Shown one piece after another: positions 26,179 to 35,285 of a stretch of 42,920 nucleotides of DNA. How positions within the stretch are numbered: the first letter of the stretch is position 1; every line of letters begins with the position of its first letter. The notes beneath the pieces are model-generated. The model worked only from the letters and a program-made list of their open reading frames with translations. It did no database searches and was not told the DNA's origin. Source of the DNA: Natronohydrobacter sp. (GTDB lineage: Bacteria > Pseudomonadota > Alphaproteobacteria > Rhodobacterales > Rhodobacteraceae). Where the stretch lies: positions 1 through 42,920 of the forward strand of contig SLDY01000001.1 in assembly GCA_007125005.1 (NCBI GenBank), given 5' to 3'. The position numbers and the translations under genes were made by a program.

Positions 26179-26619
26179 ATGTCGAAGACAATACTGCACA
26201 GAGTAGCCATCCCGCTGGGGCTGGTCTGTATCCTGTCAGCCGGCACGGCGATGGCAGAACAGGTCGGTGCGAGTCGTGCCAAGGTCGAAGTGGCAAGTAT
26301 TTCATTACCTGCGAATGCGCCACGGTCCTGTTGGGCACGTTATAGTGTTGGCAGTGGAGATGCACGCAATGGTAAAATTGAGGAGGTGGCATTCAGGGTT
26401 CCATGCCCTGAATTGATGACATCCGGCTTCATCGAGACATTGCAGCGCGCACTCGCCGCGCGGAACCATTACCAGGGCCCCATCACTGGGCGCCCAGATA
26501 ATGCAACGCGAATGGCAGTTCAGAGTTTCCAGCGCGCAAACGGATTCAACAGCCCAATCCTGACGCTTGAAACAGCACAACGCCTTGGCCTTGTGCCAAT
26601 TGAGATCACTCGGAACTGA
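26179..26619 (+). CDS. Small secreted protein with peptidoglycan-binding-like domain
   Basis: A 146-residue protein with a Sec signal peptide (hydrophobic residues 8-22, cleavage near AMA-EQ, residues 25-26). The C-terminal ~65 residues match the PG_binding_1 pattern (IETLQRALAARNHYQGPITG...ATRMAVQSFQRANG...LTLETAQRLGL). Two cysteines in the middle (SCWARY and RVPCPE) could form a disulfide. No catalytic domain is present, so it is probably a cell-wall-associated accessory or structural protein. It stands alone between the divergent ferredoxin gene and a strong terminator. Specific function not recognised. Confidence 0.75.
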   Translation: MSKTILHRVAIPLGLVCILSAGTAMAEQVGASRAKVEVASISLPANAPRSCWARYSVGSGDARNGKIEEVAFRVPCPELMTSGFIETLQRALAARNHYQGPITGRPDNATRMAVQSFQRANGFNSPILTLETAQRLGLVPIEITRN

Positions 26620-26635
26620 CCGATGATTTCAACAA

Positions 26636-26665
26636 AAAACGCGCGCCTCGAAAGGCGCGCGTTTT
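26636..26665. terminator. Bidirectional intrinsic terminator
   Basis: A 13-bp perfect stem (AAAACGCGCGCCT with AGGCGCGCGTTTT) with a CGAA loop. It has a T-run on its right (TTTTGCGTTTTT) and an A-run on its left, so it can end transcripts from both sides. It lies between the stop of the secreted protein (26619) and the degP stop (26683), which are convergent. Confidence 0.92.
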
Positions 26666-26682
26666 GCGTTTTTGGGTCGCGT

Positions 26683-28152
26683 TCAGTTATCCAGACTTAA
26701 CGCAACGAAGCGAGGATCACCGTCACGACGCAGCAAGATAAGCAACGATCGACGCCCGGCCTCGCGTGCTTCATCTGCGCGATTCTGCAGATCCTCCACT
26801 GATGTGATGGGCTGCTGGTTGGCCTCGGTTATCAGGTCACCGGTCTGGATGCCCTTTTGTGCTGCATCGCTATCAGGGTCTACCTCGCGTACAATCAAGC
26901 CAGTGGCCGTGGAGGGCAAATTCAGCTCCGCGCGCAGGCCATCATCAAGCGATTGGAGCATCATGCCAAGATAGCCCGAGGGCTCTGCTGGCGTTTCTGG
27001 ATCAGCTTCTGCGCGCCGCGCAGCAGCCTCGAACAATTCGCGCTGTCCAAGCGTGACGGTCAATGTGAGCTCTTCACCGTTACGGAAAACGACCACATCT
27101 ACATCACGCCCTACGCCAGCGTCACCCACTCGGCGCACAAGCATCCGTGTATCGCGCACAGCGCCATCGTCAAATCGCAAGATGACATCACCCGCGAGCA
27201 TACCCGCGTCCTTGGACGGACCGTCCATCACATCTGTGACCATTGCTCCTTGTGCCCGTTCCAGACCGATTGCATCGGCCATTTCATCCGTGACATCTTG
27301 AATCCGTACACCGAGCCAACCACGTCGTGTTGTGCCAAATTCCAGAAGCTGATCAATGACATTGGTCGCAACCGTCGAGGACATGGCAAACCCGATCCCG
27401 ATCGATCCGCCCGTCGGTGACAGGATTGCAGTGTTCACACCGATTACTTCGCCATCCATATTGAACAGCGGACCACCCGAATTTCCGCGGTTGATTGCCG
27501 CATCGGTCTGAATGTAGTCGTCGAAATTGCCTTGGAGCGCTCGCCCGCGGGCCGAGATGATCCCGGCACTGACAGAAAAACCCTGTCCAAGCGGATTGCC
27601 GACGGCGATCACCCAGTCGCCAACTCGCGCCGCTTCTGCATCACCCCACGGCACATGGGGCAGAGGCTCGTCATGTTCCACTTTCAGCAATGCGATATCA
27701 GTCGCGGGATCGGTGCCAACAAGTTCAGCTTCCAGTTCAAGCCCGGAGAAGAACTCGATGCGGATCTCGTCAGCTCCTTCAATCACATGGTTGTTTGTGA
27801 CGATAAACCCGTCTTCAGAAATCACGAAACCCGACCCGAGCGCCTGATTGCGGCGTGGACGTTCCGGGCGCTCGCGCGGCCCGTCGAAGAAATCTCGGAA
27901 GAAATCCTCGAAGGGTGAGCCCTCGGGAAGGCGTGGTGAGCCATCGAGCCGGGCTGCAACTGTCGAGCTGGTGGTGATATTCACAACTGCGGGGCTGACG
28001 CGCTCGGCCAAATCGGCGAAACTTTCCGGGCGCGCCTGCTGTGCTGCAGCGGCCGAAATCTGGGCAAGGCCGATAATCAATGCAAGCGTCAGCAGCCAGA
28101 GCCCCTGTACGATGCCAGGCCGGCGCGACCCTGATGAGACGGCATGTAACAT
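26683..28152 (-). CDS. degP: Periplasmic serine protease Do (DegP/HtrA family)
   Basis: A 489-residue protease-chaperone for misfolded envelope proteins. A signal peptide or anchor covers residues 1-38. The trypsin-like domain has the full triad His122 (VTNNHVIEG), Asp152 (TDIALLK) and Ser225 (GNSGGPLF). Two PDZ domains follow (about 285-375 and 395-485). An acidic/arginine-rich loop (DFFDGPRERPERPRRN) corresponds to the LA regulatory loop. The ATG at 28152 has AGGAG upstream. It is the last gene of the hflK-hflC-DUF2065-degP block, a conserved alphaproteobacterial arrangement, separated from DUF2065 by 133 bases, so it may also have its own stress promoter. Confidence 0.95.
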   Translation of the reverse strand: MLHAVSSGSRRPGIVQGLWLLTLALIIGLAQISAAAAQQARPESFADLAERVSPAVVNITTSSTVAARLDGSPRLPEGSPFEDFFRDFFDGPRERPERPRRNQALGSGFVISEDGFIVTNNHVIEGADEIRIEFFSGLELEAELVGTDPATDIALLKVEHDEPLPHVPWGDAEAARVGDWVIAVGNPLGQGFSVSAGIISARGRALQGNFDDYIQTDAAINRGNSGGPLFNMDGEVIGVNTAILSPTGGSIGIGFAMSSTVATNVIDQLLEFGTTRRGWLGVRIQDVTDEMADAIGLERAQGAMVTDVMDGPSKDAGMLAGDVILRFDDGAVRDTRMLVRRVGDAGVGRDVDVVVFRNGEELTLTVTLGQRELFEAAARRAEADPETPAEPSGYLGMMLQSLDDGLRAELNLPSTATGLIVREVDPDSDAAQKGIQTGDLITEANQQPITSVEDLQNRADEAREAGRRSLLILLRRDGDPRFVALSLDN

Positions 28153-28285
28153 CCTGAAATTCTCCTGTAGATTTGTGTGGCCTGCGGGTCAGGGCCAACT
28201 CTTGTAGGCAGTAATCTAAGTCATGCTCCCCGAAACGCAATTTGCGTTTGTCGCTTTCAACCAGTCGTGAAATGTTGTCAGTGGC

Positions 28286-28489
28286 TCAGTTGCCGGCAAT
28301 CATACTCGAAAGGGTAACAAGAACCGCGCCGATCGAAAGCGCGACCAGCCCGATCATGCGCCGCGCCTCAACAGGCAATGCGGCGAGAATACGCAGGAAT
28401 TCCTCAATGCGCCGAGGGGCCAGTGCAAAGACCAGCCCCTCGAATATAAGCACCAACCCGATGGCCAGAACCAGTGTCTGAACGCTCAT
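28286..28489 (-). CDS. DUF2065 family small membrane protein
   Basis: A 67-residue protein with two hydrophobic segments (about residues 3-20 and 42-62) around a basic loop APRRIEEFLRIL. This pattern belongs to DUF2065, which is found beside hflC in proteobacteria. The ATG at 28489 is used because the GAGGAC overlapping the hflC stop lies just upstream; a longer frame starts inside hflC. It probably sits in the inner membrane with the HflKC complex, but its role is unknown. Confidence 0.85.
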   Translation of the reverse strand: MSVQTLVLAIGLVLIFEGLVFALAPRRIEEFLRILAALPVEARRMIGLVALSIGAVLVTLSSMIAGN

Positions 28490-28499
28490 AAAGGCGTCC

Positions 28500-29504
28500 T
28501 CAGTTGCCGATGATCGCCTCGAGCTCGCGCACGGCATCCGGCTCGGATGGGTCGGCCTCCGGCGCGCGCTGCTGGATCATATCGGGTTCCTCTGCAAGGC
28601 GTTGTGCTGCTTCCTGCACAGCAGCAAGCACATCATCACCAATCCCGTCGGAGCGTAGAAAAGCAAAGAATTCGCTATCGGGACGCAGCACCATGCTGGC
28701 ATTGTCGCCGCGTAGGGCGCGCTCGTAACTCTGCATGGAGCGTGTGAAGGCAAAGAACTCAGGGTCGAGATTGAACGCTTCAGCATAGATCCTGTTGCGC
28801 TCGGCATCCGCTTCACCCCGTACGATCTCTGCCTCGCGTCGCGCGGCAGAAACAAGTTCCACCACAGTCCGGTCGGCAAGTGCGCGTACGCGCTGTGCAG
28901 CCTCGTTCCCGCGGGCGCGTTCATCTGCAGCCTCGCGTTCGCGTTCGGCACGCATCCGGGCAAAAGTCGCCTCAAGGTTCTCGCGCGGTAGGTCGGTCCG
29001 CGTCAGCCGCACGTCGATCACTTCAATCCCAAGGGTCTGAGCTTCGCGCCGCGCAAGATCGCGGATGCGGTTCATAAGCGCTGTACGGTCTTCAGAGAGA
29101 ACCGCGTTGGAGGGGACGGACCCGAGTACTTCGCGGATCGCAGCGTTCATGATGCGGTCCATCCGGCCTTGCGCCGCGCGCACCCCATCTACACCGACAG
29201 CCTCGCGGAAGCGGCGGACATCAGTCAGACGCCAGCGCAAGAAGGCATCAACCACCAGTCGGCGGTCATCAAGTGGTGTGACTTCAAGTGGCTGCGTCTG
29301 AAGCCCCAGTATCCGCGCGTCATAGCGCACCACTTCCTGAATGAAGGGAATCTTGACGCCAAGCCCCGGCTCGGTGATTTCCTGTTTGACCTGCCCGAAT
29401 TGCAGAACAAGAACATTTTCGCGTTCGTCCACAACGAATAACGCCGAAAAGGCCGTAACGATCGCTACCACCAGAACGGGCAGTAAGAAGCCAGCTTTTT
29501 TCAT
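28500..29504 (-). CDS. hflC: FtsH protease modulator HflC
   Basis: A 334-residue SPFH/prohibitin-domain membrane protein. One N-terminal transmembrane segment (about residues 5-25) precedes the SPFH domain (ERENVLVLQFGQVKQEITEPGLGVKIPF). A long coiled coil rich in Arg/Glu/Ala follows (about 190-260), and the tail is acidic. With HflK it forms the large cage around FtsH that limits membrane-protein degradation. Its ATG overlaps the hflK stop, so the pair is translationally coupled in the usual K-C order. Confidence 0.95.
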   Translation of the reverse strand: MKKAGFLLPVLVVAIVTAFSALFVVDERENVLVLQFGQVKQEITEPGLGVKIPFIQEVVRYDARILGLQTQPLEVTPLDDRRLVVDAFLRWRLTDVRRFREAVGVDGVRAAQGRMDRIMNAAIREVLGSVPSNAVLSEDRTALMNRIRDLARREAQTLGIEVIDVRLTRTDLPRENLEATFARMRAEREREAADERARGNEAAQRVRALADRTVVELVSAARREAEIVRGEADAERNRIYAEAFNLDPEFFAFTRSMQSYERALRGDNASMVLRPDSEFFAFLRSDGIGDDVLAAVQEAAQRLAEEPDMIQQRAPEADPSEPDAVRELEAIIGN

Positions 29505-30637
29505 CAGTTTGCGCTCCTCTGGCGTTGCAGCTGATCAAGCGGCAGGAAGGGCAGAACGCCGCTGCTGCCACCCTCACCGGTTGCGGTGACATTATCGAGA
29601 ATGGTCAGATTCATATCGCCCAGCACTCGCTCCATTGTTTCGAGGTACATCCGGCGCCTGGTGACCTCGGGTGCATTGACATATTCCGAATAGACCGACA
29701 CGAAGCGGGCCGCCTCACCCTGCGCGTTGTTAATTACCTCTGCGCGGTAGGCTTCTGACTCTTCCATAAGCTGTGCGGCCTGACCACGCGCTTGTGCGAG
29801 AACCCGGTTGGCGTAGGCGTCGGCCTCGCGCTCAAGACGGTCGCGTTCCTGACGCGCTGTCTGCACATCGCGGAAGGCGTTGATCACTTGCTCGGGCGGG
29901 TCGGCTTTATCAAAGTTCACGCGGATGACCGAGATACCGGAATCGTAGCTATCAAGCAATTCCTGTACTGCCGCGCGCAGATCGGCTGCAATCGCGCCGC
30001 GGTCGCGGTTGAGAATCGGCGAAAGCTCAGAGCGTGCGATGATGTCACGCATCGCTGATTCCGACGCCGCGCGTACTGTCTCGCGTGGATCGGCAAGGTT
30101 AAACAGGAAACGCGCTGGATCTGTCACATTCCAGACCATTTGGAATTCGATATCGACCACTGCTTCGTCGCGCGTCAGCATCAGGCCAGTATCGAGCTGG
30201 CTGCGCCCCGTGCCCACTTCGGTCACGCGTTCGGTCGTCACCTGTACAACCTCGTGTGACACCACCGGCCATGGTGCGAAATTCAGACCAGGATTGCCTG
30301 TGCGGTAGTATTGGCCGAACAGCAACTCGACCGAACGCTCTTCCGGCCGCACTGTGTAGAATGAAGCAAAAGCCCACATCACGACCAGCGCCACAAGGCC
30401 GAGGAGCACTCCGCGTTTTGAAAAACCCGGACCACCCATTCCGCGACCACCTTTGCCGCCGCCGCCGCCACCCATGAGCACGCGCAGTTGCTCTTGGCCT
30501 TTCTTTACGATCTCATCAATCTCGGGGATCGGTTGTTGGCCGTCACCGCCACGGCCACCACCGCCGCCGCCGCTACTACCGCGGTTACCGCCGCGGTTGC
30601 CGCCGCCTCCCCAAGGTCCACCACTGTTTCCAGACAT
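29504..30637 (-). CDS. hflK: FtsH protease modulator HflK
   Basis: A 377-residue SPFH protein and partner of HflC. The N-terminal ~75 residues are a Gly/Arg-rich low-complexity cytoplasmic region (two glycine-rich blocks at about 6-32 and 56-70). A transmembrane segment (about 75-92), the SPFH domain (YTVRPEERSVELLFGQY) and a coiled coil with ERDRLEREADAYANRVLAQARG follow. The DNA coding for the glycine blocks is a GCC/CCG-rich near-repeat, so it may be prone to length change. It lies 69 bases after gor on the same strand. Confidence 0.95.
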   Translation of the reverse strand: MSGNSGGPWGGGGNRGGNRGSSGGGGGGRGGDGQQPIPEIDEIVKKGQEQLRVLMGGGGGGKGGRGMGGPGFSKRGVLLGLVALVVMWAFASFYTVRPEERSVELLFGQYYRTGNPGLNFAPWPVVSHEVVQVTTERVTEVGTGRSQLDTGLMLTRDEAVVDIEFQMVWNVTDPARFLFNLADPRETVRAASESAMRDIIARSELSPILNRDRGAIAADLRAAVQELLDSYDSGISVIRVNFDKADPPEQVINAFRDVQTARQERDRLEREADAYANRVLAQARGQAAQLMEESEAYRAEVINNAQGEAARFVSVYSEYVNAPEVTRRRMYLETMERVLGDMNLTILDNVTATGEGGSSGVLPFLPLDQLQRQRSAN

Positions 30638-30706
30638 CCGGACTCCATTCCTGCTATTGGTTTCAATTTTGCATGAAAGTGGGCTTAGCCACCTCTAATT
30701 CAACCC

Positions 30707-32068
30707 TCAGTCGCTGTGGCTGCGCGTCGCAGCTCGCATCGTGACCAATTCTTCGGCCATCGTTGGATGCACGGCCAATGTTCGGTCAAAATCTGCCTTG
30801 GTTGCGCCCATGCCGATAGCCACTCCTGCAAGCTGGATCATCTCGCCAGCATGATCTGCAACGATGTGGCACCCTAGCACCTTGTCGGTTTGGCGGCAAA
30901 CGATGAGCTTCATCATCGCGCGATTGTCACGTCCTGCAAAGAGGCTATGCATCGGGCGGAACGCAGCGGAGAAGATATCTACCGGGCCTTGTGCGCGTGC
31001 CTCCTCTTCCGTTAGCCCGACTGTGCCGTATTCCGGTTGTGTGAAAATCGCCGTCGGGATCAATCCGTGATCGAAATAGCTTGGCTTGCCGCCAAAGACA
31101 GTGTCGGCAAAGGCATGGCCTTCGCGGATAGCCACAGGTGTGAGATTCGCTCGATCCGTGACATCCCCTACAGCATAGATCGAAGGGATTCTGGACTGGC
31201 TGTAACGATCCACAGGGATCGCTCCATTGGCCTCCAGCTCCAGACCCAGCGCCTCCAGACCGAGCCCTGCCGTATTGGGCCTCCGCCCTGTTGCGAAGAG
31301 GACAGTGTCAAAACATCCATCATGGCCAGTGGTTGACTTGACCCATGTCTTGCCATCTCGGGCTTCCATTTCGAGGATATCCGTTCCGAGTTGCAAATTG
31401 ATGCCCGCATCGTCCATTTCACCCGCTATATGCCCGCGCGCTTCTTCATCGAACCCGCGCAGGATTTGCGCGCCGCGATAGAATTGTGTGGTCCTGACCC
31501 CAAGGCCGTTGAAGATACAAGCGAACTCGCTGGCGATATAACCACCGCCCACGATCAGGATTGATTTGGGCAGCGACTCCATAAGAAACACCTCATTCGA
31601 GGTCATGCAGCCCATGCCTTGCCATTTCTCCGGCACCACCGGCTGTCCACCTGTCGCAATCAGGATATGCTTGGCAGTGACCTCGCGCCCGTCGCCAAGC
31701 ACTACCTCATGCGGCCCGGCCAGCGTCGCACGACAATCATGAACGGTCACATCGGCGCGTTCGAGATTGGCACGGTATATTCCTTCTAGTCGGCTCAATT
31801 CGTTATCGAGTTGCGCCTTGAACGTTGTCCAGTCAAACGCTTTGATCCCAGCGTCCCAGCCATAAGCGCGTGCGTCGGATACAGCCTGCGGAAAGCCTGA
31901 TGCAAAGACCATCAATTTCTTGGGCACGCAACCGCGAATGACGCAGGTGCCACCCATGCGATACTCTTCTGCGAGCGCCACTCTTGCGCCATAGCCGGCT
32001 GCGATGCGTGCCGCGCGCACCCCGCCAGAGCCGCCGCCTATAACAAATAGATCGTAGTCGAATGCCAT
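30707..32068 (-). CDS. gor: Glutathione-disulfide reductase
   Basis: A 453-residue flavoprotein disulfide reductase that regenerates glutathione with NADPH. The FAD loop GGGSGGVRAARIAA (residues 11-24) and the redox-active pair Cys42/Cys47 in GGTCVIRGCVPKK are seen. The NADPH-binding GGGYIASEF and the C-terminal dimer-interface active site (VHPTMAEE, with its His-Pro) are intact. It starts 10 bases after rpiA, so both are likely co-transcribed, tying pentose-phosphate flux (NADPH) to glutathione recycling. Confidence 0.95.
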   Translation of the reverse strand: MAFDYDLFVIGGGSGGVRAARIAAGYGARVALAEEYRMGGTCVIRGCVPKKLMVFASGFPQAVSDARAYGWDAGIKAFDWTTFKAQLDNELSRLEGIYRANLERADVTVHDCRATLAGPHEVVLGDGREVTAKHILIATGGQPVVPEKWQGMGCMTSNEVFLMESLPKSILIVGGGYIASEFACIFNGLGVRTTQFYRGAQILRGFDEEARGHIAGEMDDAGINLQLGTDILEMEARDGKTWVKSTTGHDGCFDTVLFATGRRPNTAGLGLEALGLELEANGAIPVDRYSQSRIPSIYAVGDVTDRANLTPVAIREGHAFADTVFGGKPSYFDHGLIPTAIFTQPEYGTVGLTEEEARAQGPVDIFSAAFRPMHSLFAGRDNRAMMKLIVCRQTDKVLGCHIVADHAGEMIQLAGVAIGMGATKADFDRTLAVHPTMAEELVTMRAATRSHSD

Positions 32069-32078
32069 TATCCTGCCT

Positions 32079-32867
32079 CTAAAGATCAGAGAAGATGTTG
32101 CGAGCCTCGCCCAGATCGACCCTGCGCTCGCTCATTTCGGCAACGCCTGTGCTCAGGTCGCGCAACTCGCATGTGCCATCGGCATGGCCTATAATCACGA
32201 TATCCGCGATATCGACGAACAGACCGTTTTCGACCACGCCCGGTACCTGATTGAGCACGAGCGAGAGTTGGCGCGGATTGCCAATCCGCCCGAGCGCAAG
32301 ATCAAGGATGTAATTACCTTCATCGGTCACAAAGGGCTGTGTGCCATTCATGCGCAAGCTTGACTGCCGGCCCATTACATCGACAGATGCAAGTAATTCC
32401 TCAACCAGTGCCTTGGTGGCTCTCCATCCGAAGGGCACAACCTCTATCGGTAATGGGAAGGAACCCAAGGTTTTCACCTCCTTGGCGGCATCAGTAATGA
32501 CGATCATTTGATCGGATGCTGTTGCCACAATCTTTTCTTGTAACAATGCGCCACCACCGCCCTTGATCAGCGTCAGTTCCGCGTCAAACTCGTCGGCACC
32601 GTCTATGGTCAAGTCAAGCCAGCGCGCCTCGTCGAGTGATACCACATTGATGCCCACATCGCGGGCAAGCTGTGCTGTGCGTGTCGAGGTCGGCACGGCT
32701 ATGATGCGCAGTCCTTCCTGTTTCACCCGCGCGCCAAGTCTGCGCACCATCCATGCGGCGGTAGAGCCTGTGCCGAGCCCTACGCGCATACCATCCTGCA
32801 CAAAATCGGCAGCGCAATGGGCGCTCGCGTATTTCGCACGGTCGATTGGGGTCAACTGGTCGGTCAT
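32079..32867 (-). CDS. rpiA: Ribose-5-phosphate isomerase A
   Basis: A 262-residue isomerase of ribose-5-phosphate and ribulose-5-phosphate. All family motifs are present: GLGTGSTAAW (phosphate loop), DGADEFD (catalytic aspartates), IKGGGGALLQEKI (catalytic Glu and Lys), and the C-terminal KTLG/PIEVVPFGW segment. Two adjacent ATG codons (32870 and 32867) are possible; 32867 is better spaced from AAGGG. A longer frame to 32951 would add a Cys/Arg-rich tail foreign to the family. Length is slightly above that of E. coli RpiA (219) but normal for alphaproteobacteria. Confidence 0.95.
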   Translation of the reverse strand: MTDQLTPIDRAKYASAHCAADFVQDGMRVGLGTGSTAAWMVRRLGARVKQEGLRIIAVPTSTRTAQLARDVGINVVSLDEARWLDLTIDGADEFDAELTLIKGGGGALLQEKIVATASDQMIVITDAAKEVKTLGSFPLPIEVVPFGWRATKALVEELLASVDVMGRQSSLRMNGTQPFVTDEGNYILDLALGRIGNPRQLSLVLNQVPGVVENGLFVDIADIVIIGHADGTCELRDLSTGVAEMSERRVDLGEARNIFSDL

Positions 32868-32956
32868 CATCAAGCCCTTTCTTCGGTCGCGGGCTTTATA
32901 GGCGCTTTCGCGGCAGGGGGAAAAGCAGATTCGGCACTCCGAAACCCGCAAACGCT

Positions 32957-33346
32957 TCAGCGCTGGATGGTGCGTAGATAAGCGTCGAGTGCGATGATCG
33001 GTTCTGGCAACAGACGCGAGAGACCGCGGTCGGTTTCTACGCGTGTGAGCCGCCCTGTCAGCAGATCGCCGAAATTCGGCATCTCAACGCCCTCATAGAT
33101 CACCGCGCCGCGCGCATAGCCATCGAGCTTGTCTAGCACCATGCGCTGAGGGTAGCGTCCGCCCGCGCGCGCTGCAAGCGCCGTCAGATCGGGGATATGC
33201 GCGCCACCGCGCCCGTCTGCGCCGTGGCAGGAGACACAATTCTGCATGTAGATGTTGCGTCCGGCTTGTGGGCTGGTCCAAGGCGAGCAGGCGCCAAGGA
33301 CGACGAGGATTGCACTAAGCGTCAGGAATGCAGTCGATTTGCTCAT
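32957..33346 (-). CDS. Lipoprotein monohaem cytochrome c
   Basis: A 129-residue class I cytochrome c. A lipoprotein signal peptide ends in the lipobox LGAC (Cys20), so it is probably tethered to a membrane facing the periplasm. The haem site is CVSCH (37-41). Met89 in GVEMPNFG is the likely distal ligand. It may carry electrons from a periplasmic dehydrogenase to an oxidase, but no partner is adjacent. The ATG at 33346 gives a proper signal peptide, whereas a longer frame to 33421 does not. It lies 89 bases upstream of rpiA on the same strand and diverges from sdaA. Confidence 0.9.
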   Translation of the reverse strand: MSKSTAFLTLSAILVVLGACSPWTSPQAGRNIYMQNCVSCHGADGRGGAHIPDLTALAARAGGRYPQRMVLDKLDGYARGAVIYEGVEMPNFGDLLTGRLTRVETDRGLSRLLPEPIIALDAYLRTIQR

Positions 33347-33493
33347 AGCGGCAGACTGACGCAAATTCGGCGCGCTGCCAAGAGGACAATCGCCGCCGCA
33401 TGTCTGCTTTCTTGGGGCCAATGTCGTTTTACAGCCAGTATATAGATTGGGGTTTGGTTAGACGGATGTTCTGCAATACAAAAAGAGGTGGGC

Positions 33494-34864
33494 ATGTTTC
33501 TGTCGGTTTTTGATATGTTCAAGATCGGGATCGGTCCGTCCTCGTCGCATACGATGGGGCCGATGGTGGCGGCTGCACGCTTTCTTTCCCATCTGCGGGG
33601 CCTGTCCTTCAGCGTTGCTGGGGTGCGCGCTAGCCTGCATGGCTCGCTGGCCTTCACCGGTGTTGGCCATGCCACCGATCGCGCCGTGATCCTCGGGCTA
33701 GCAGGGTTCACGCCCGATGCCTATGATGCGGATCGCGCAGAGAAAGCGCTGGCGCAAATCCACGAGAGTGGTGAGATCGAAGCAGAGGGGCTGGGGCGGC
33801 TGCACTTCCTGCCGAAGTCCGATCTTATCTTCGATTACGGCCCGCCGCTCCCGGGCCATGCCAATGGTCTGCGCCTGATGGCAACGGATGCGCAGGGCGA
33901 TGTGATCGCACAGGAAACATATTACTCGATCGGGGGCGGTTTCGTTGTGAGCGAGGCGGAGCTTGGCGCGGCACATCCGAAACCCGCTGAAGAGATTCCC
34001 TTTCCCTTTGAGACGGCGGCGCAGATGCTCGCAATGGCAAGGGCCTCAGGCAAGAGTATAGCGCAGATGAAGCGCGCTAATGAGCTTGCGTTTATGGGGC
34101 CTGCCCGGCTCGACGACGGGTTGCGTCGCATCTGGGATGTGATGAATGATTGCATCGACCGTGGTCTGACCAGTGAGGGTACGCTTCCAGGCGGTCTGAA
34201 CGTTCGCCGCCGCGCCAAGGCGATCCGCGAGGCGCTGGAGCGCGAGCGCGGCCTTAACCTGACTGCACCGCATGTCATCAATGACTGGATCAGCACCTAT
34301 GCGATGGCCGTTAATGAAGAAAACGCTGCCGGTGGGCAGGTGGTAACAGCGCCTACAAATGGTGCAGCCGGCGTCGTACCCGCGACGATCCGCTATTGGC
34401 TGGCGCATGTGCCGGGCGCGTCCGAGGCGCGGGTGGGGGAGTTTCTGCTAACAGCTGCCGCGATCGGGGGGTTGGTAAAGCATAATGCTTCGATCTCGGG
34501 GGCGGAATGCGGCTGTCAGGCTGAGGTCGGCTCGGCCGCTGCAATGGCAGCGGCGGGGCTGGCCGCAGTTCTTGGCGGCACCCCCGAACAGGTAGAAAAT
34601 GCGGCAGAAATTGCTCTTGAGCATCATTTGGGCATGACCTGCGATCCGGTGAAAGGGCTTGTCCAGGTGCCCTGCATCGAGCGCAATGGCCTCGGCGCGA
34701 TCAAGGCGATCTCTGCAGCAAGTCTTGCTTTGCGCGGTGATGGAACGCATTTCATGCCGCTTGATAATTGCATCGAGGCCATGCGCCAGACAGGTGCGGA
34801 TATGTCAGAGAAATACAAGGAAACGGCCCTTGGGGGGCTCGCGGTGAATATCCCCAATTGCTGA
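33494..34864 (+). CDS. sdaA: L-serine ammonia-lyase, iron-sulfur type
   Basis: A 456-residue fused (alpha plus beta domain) L-serine dehydratase that converts L-serine to pyruvate and ammonia with a [4Fe-4S] cluster. The N-terminal [15 protein letters not shown] substrate region is typical. Cluster cysteines Cys341, Cys383 and Cys394 keep the same spacing as in the characterised Legionella enzyme (343/385/396). The ATG at 33494 sits six bases after AAGAGG; a GTG two codons earlier is less likely. The reaction also removes serine made from glycine and one-carbon units, which fits with the sarcosine oxidase at the left of the window, though the genes are far apart. A weak ACTCAC/GTGAGT hairpin follows the stop (34864-34879). 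Confidence 0.95.
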   Translation: MFLSVFDMFKIGIGPSSSHTMGPMVAAARFLSHLRGLSFSVAGVRASLHGSLAFTGVGHATDRAVILGLAGFTPDAYDADRAEKALAQIHESGEIEAEGLGRLHFLPKSDLIFDYGPPLPGHANGLRLMATDAQGDVIAQETYYSIGGGFVVSEAELGAAHPKPAEEIPFPFETAAQMLAMARASGKSIAQMKRANELAFMGPARLDDGLRRIWDVMNDCIDRGLTSEGTLPGGLNVRRRAKAIREALERERGLNLTAPHVINDWISTYAMAVNEENAAGGQVVTAPTNGAAGVVPATIRYWLAHVPGASEARVGEFLLTAAAIGGLVKHNASISGAECGCQAEVGSAAAMAAAGLAAVLGGTPEQVENAAEIALEHHLGMTCDPVKGLVQVPCIERNGLGAIKAISAASLALRGDGTHFMPLDNCIEAMRQTGADMSEKYKETALGGLAVNIPNC

Positions 34865-34952
34865 CTCACGACAGTGAGTTTGCGCCAGATCATGGTTGTA
34901 TATCGGGTTTGCCCACAGATTGAGTTGCATGAACGGAACCACGGAGGCCGAA

Positions 34953-35285
34953 ATGCAGCTTTATGAGGTCGAAGTCACTTGTCCTGACAAGGACAGTGCG
35001 CGCGAGATTGCGCACGCCTGCCTGCGGGCGCGGCTCATTGCCTGCGCCAATCTTCTGCCGAAGGTCGAGAGTTTCTTCTGCTGGCAGGGTCAGATCGATT
35101 CCGAGAGTGAGGTGCTTTTACGGATGAAAACACCGGCAGAGCATTTTGATGCTGTCTGCAAGAAAATCCGCGCAAGCCACCCGTTCCAACTGCCAGCAAT
35201 TATTGCCCTGCCGGTCCAGGCAATGGGGCCGGGCGTCGAGGATTGGGTGTTGAGCGAGACTCAGGCCGCGAAAATCTGCGACTGA
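34953..35285 (+). CDS. cutA: Divalent-cation tolerance protein CutA
   Basis: A 110-residue trimeric ferredoxin-like-fold protein of the CutA1 family. Markers are the EVEVTCPDKDSAREIAHACLRARLIACANLLP beginning (split here as TCPDKDSA and RLIACANLLP), FFCWQGQIDSESEVLLRMKT (the WQGQI core) and SHPFQLPAIIALPV. The ATG at 34953 follows CGGAGG. The family binds divalent metals and is linked to copper tolerance in E. coli, but its general role is uncertain. Its 3' end overlaps the convergent VOC gene by 25 bases. Confidence 0.93.
   Translation: MQLYEVEVTCPDKDSAREIAHACLRARLIACANLLPKVESFFCWQGQIDSESEVLLRMKTPAEHFDAVCKKIRASHPFQLPAIIALPVQAMGPGVEDWVLSETQAAKICD

Noticed and set aside
30530-30610. Possible tandem-repeat or CRISPR-like array of GCC/CCG units
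   Set aside because: It is the coding sequence for the glycine-rich N-terminus of HflK, an ordinary feature of that family. There are no spacers.
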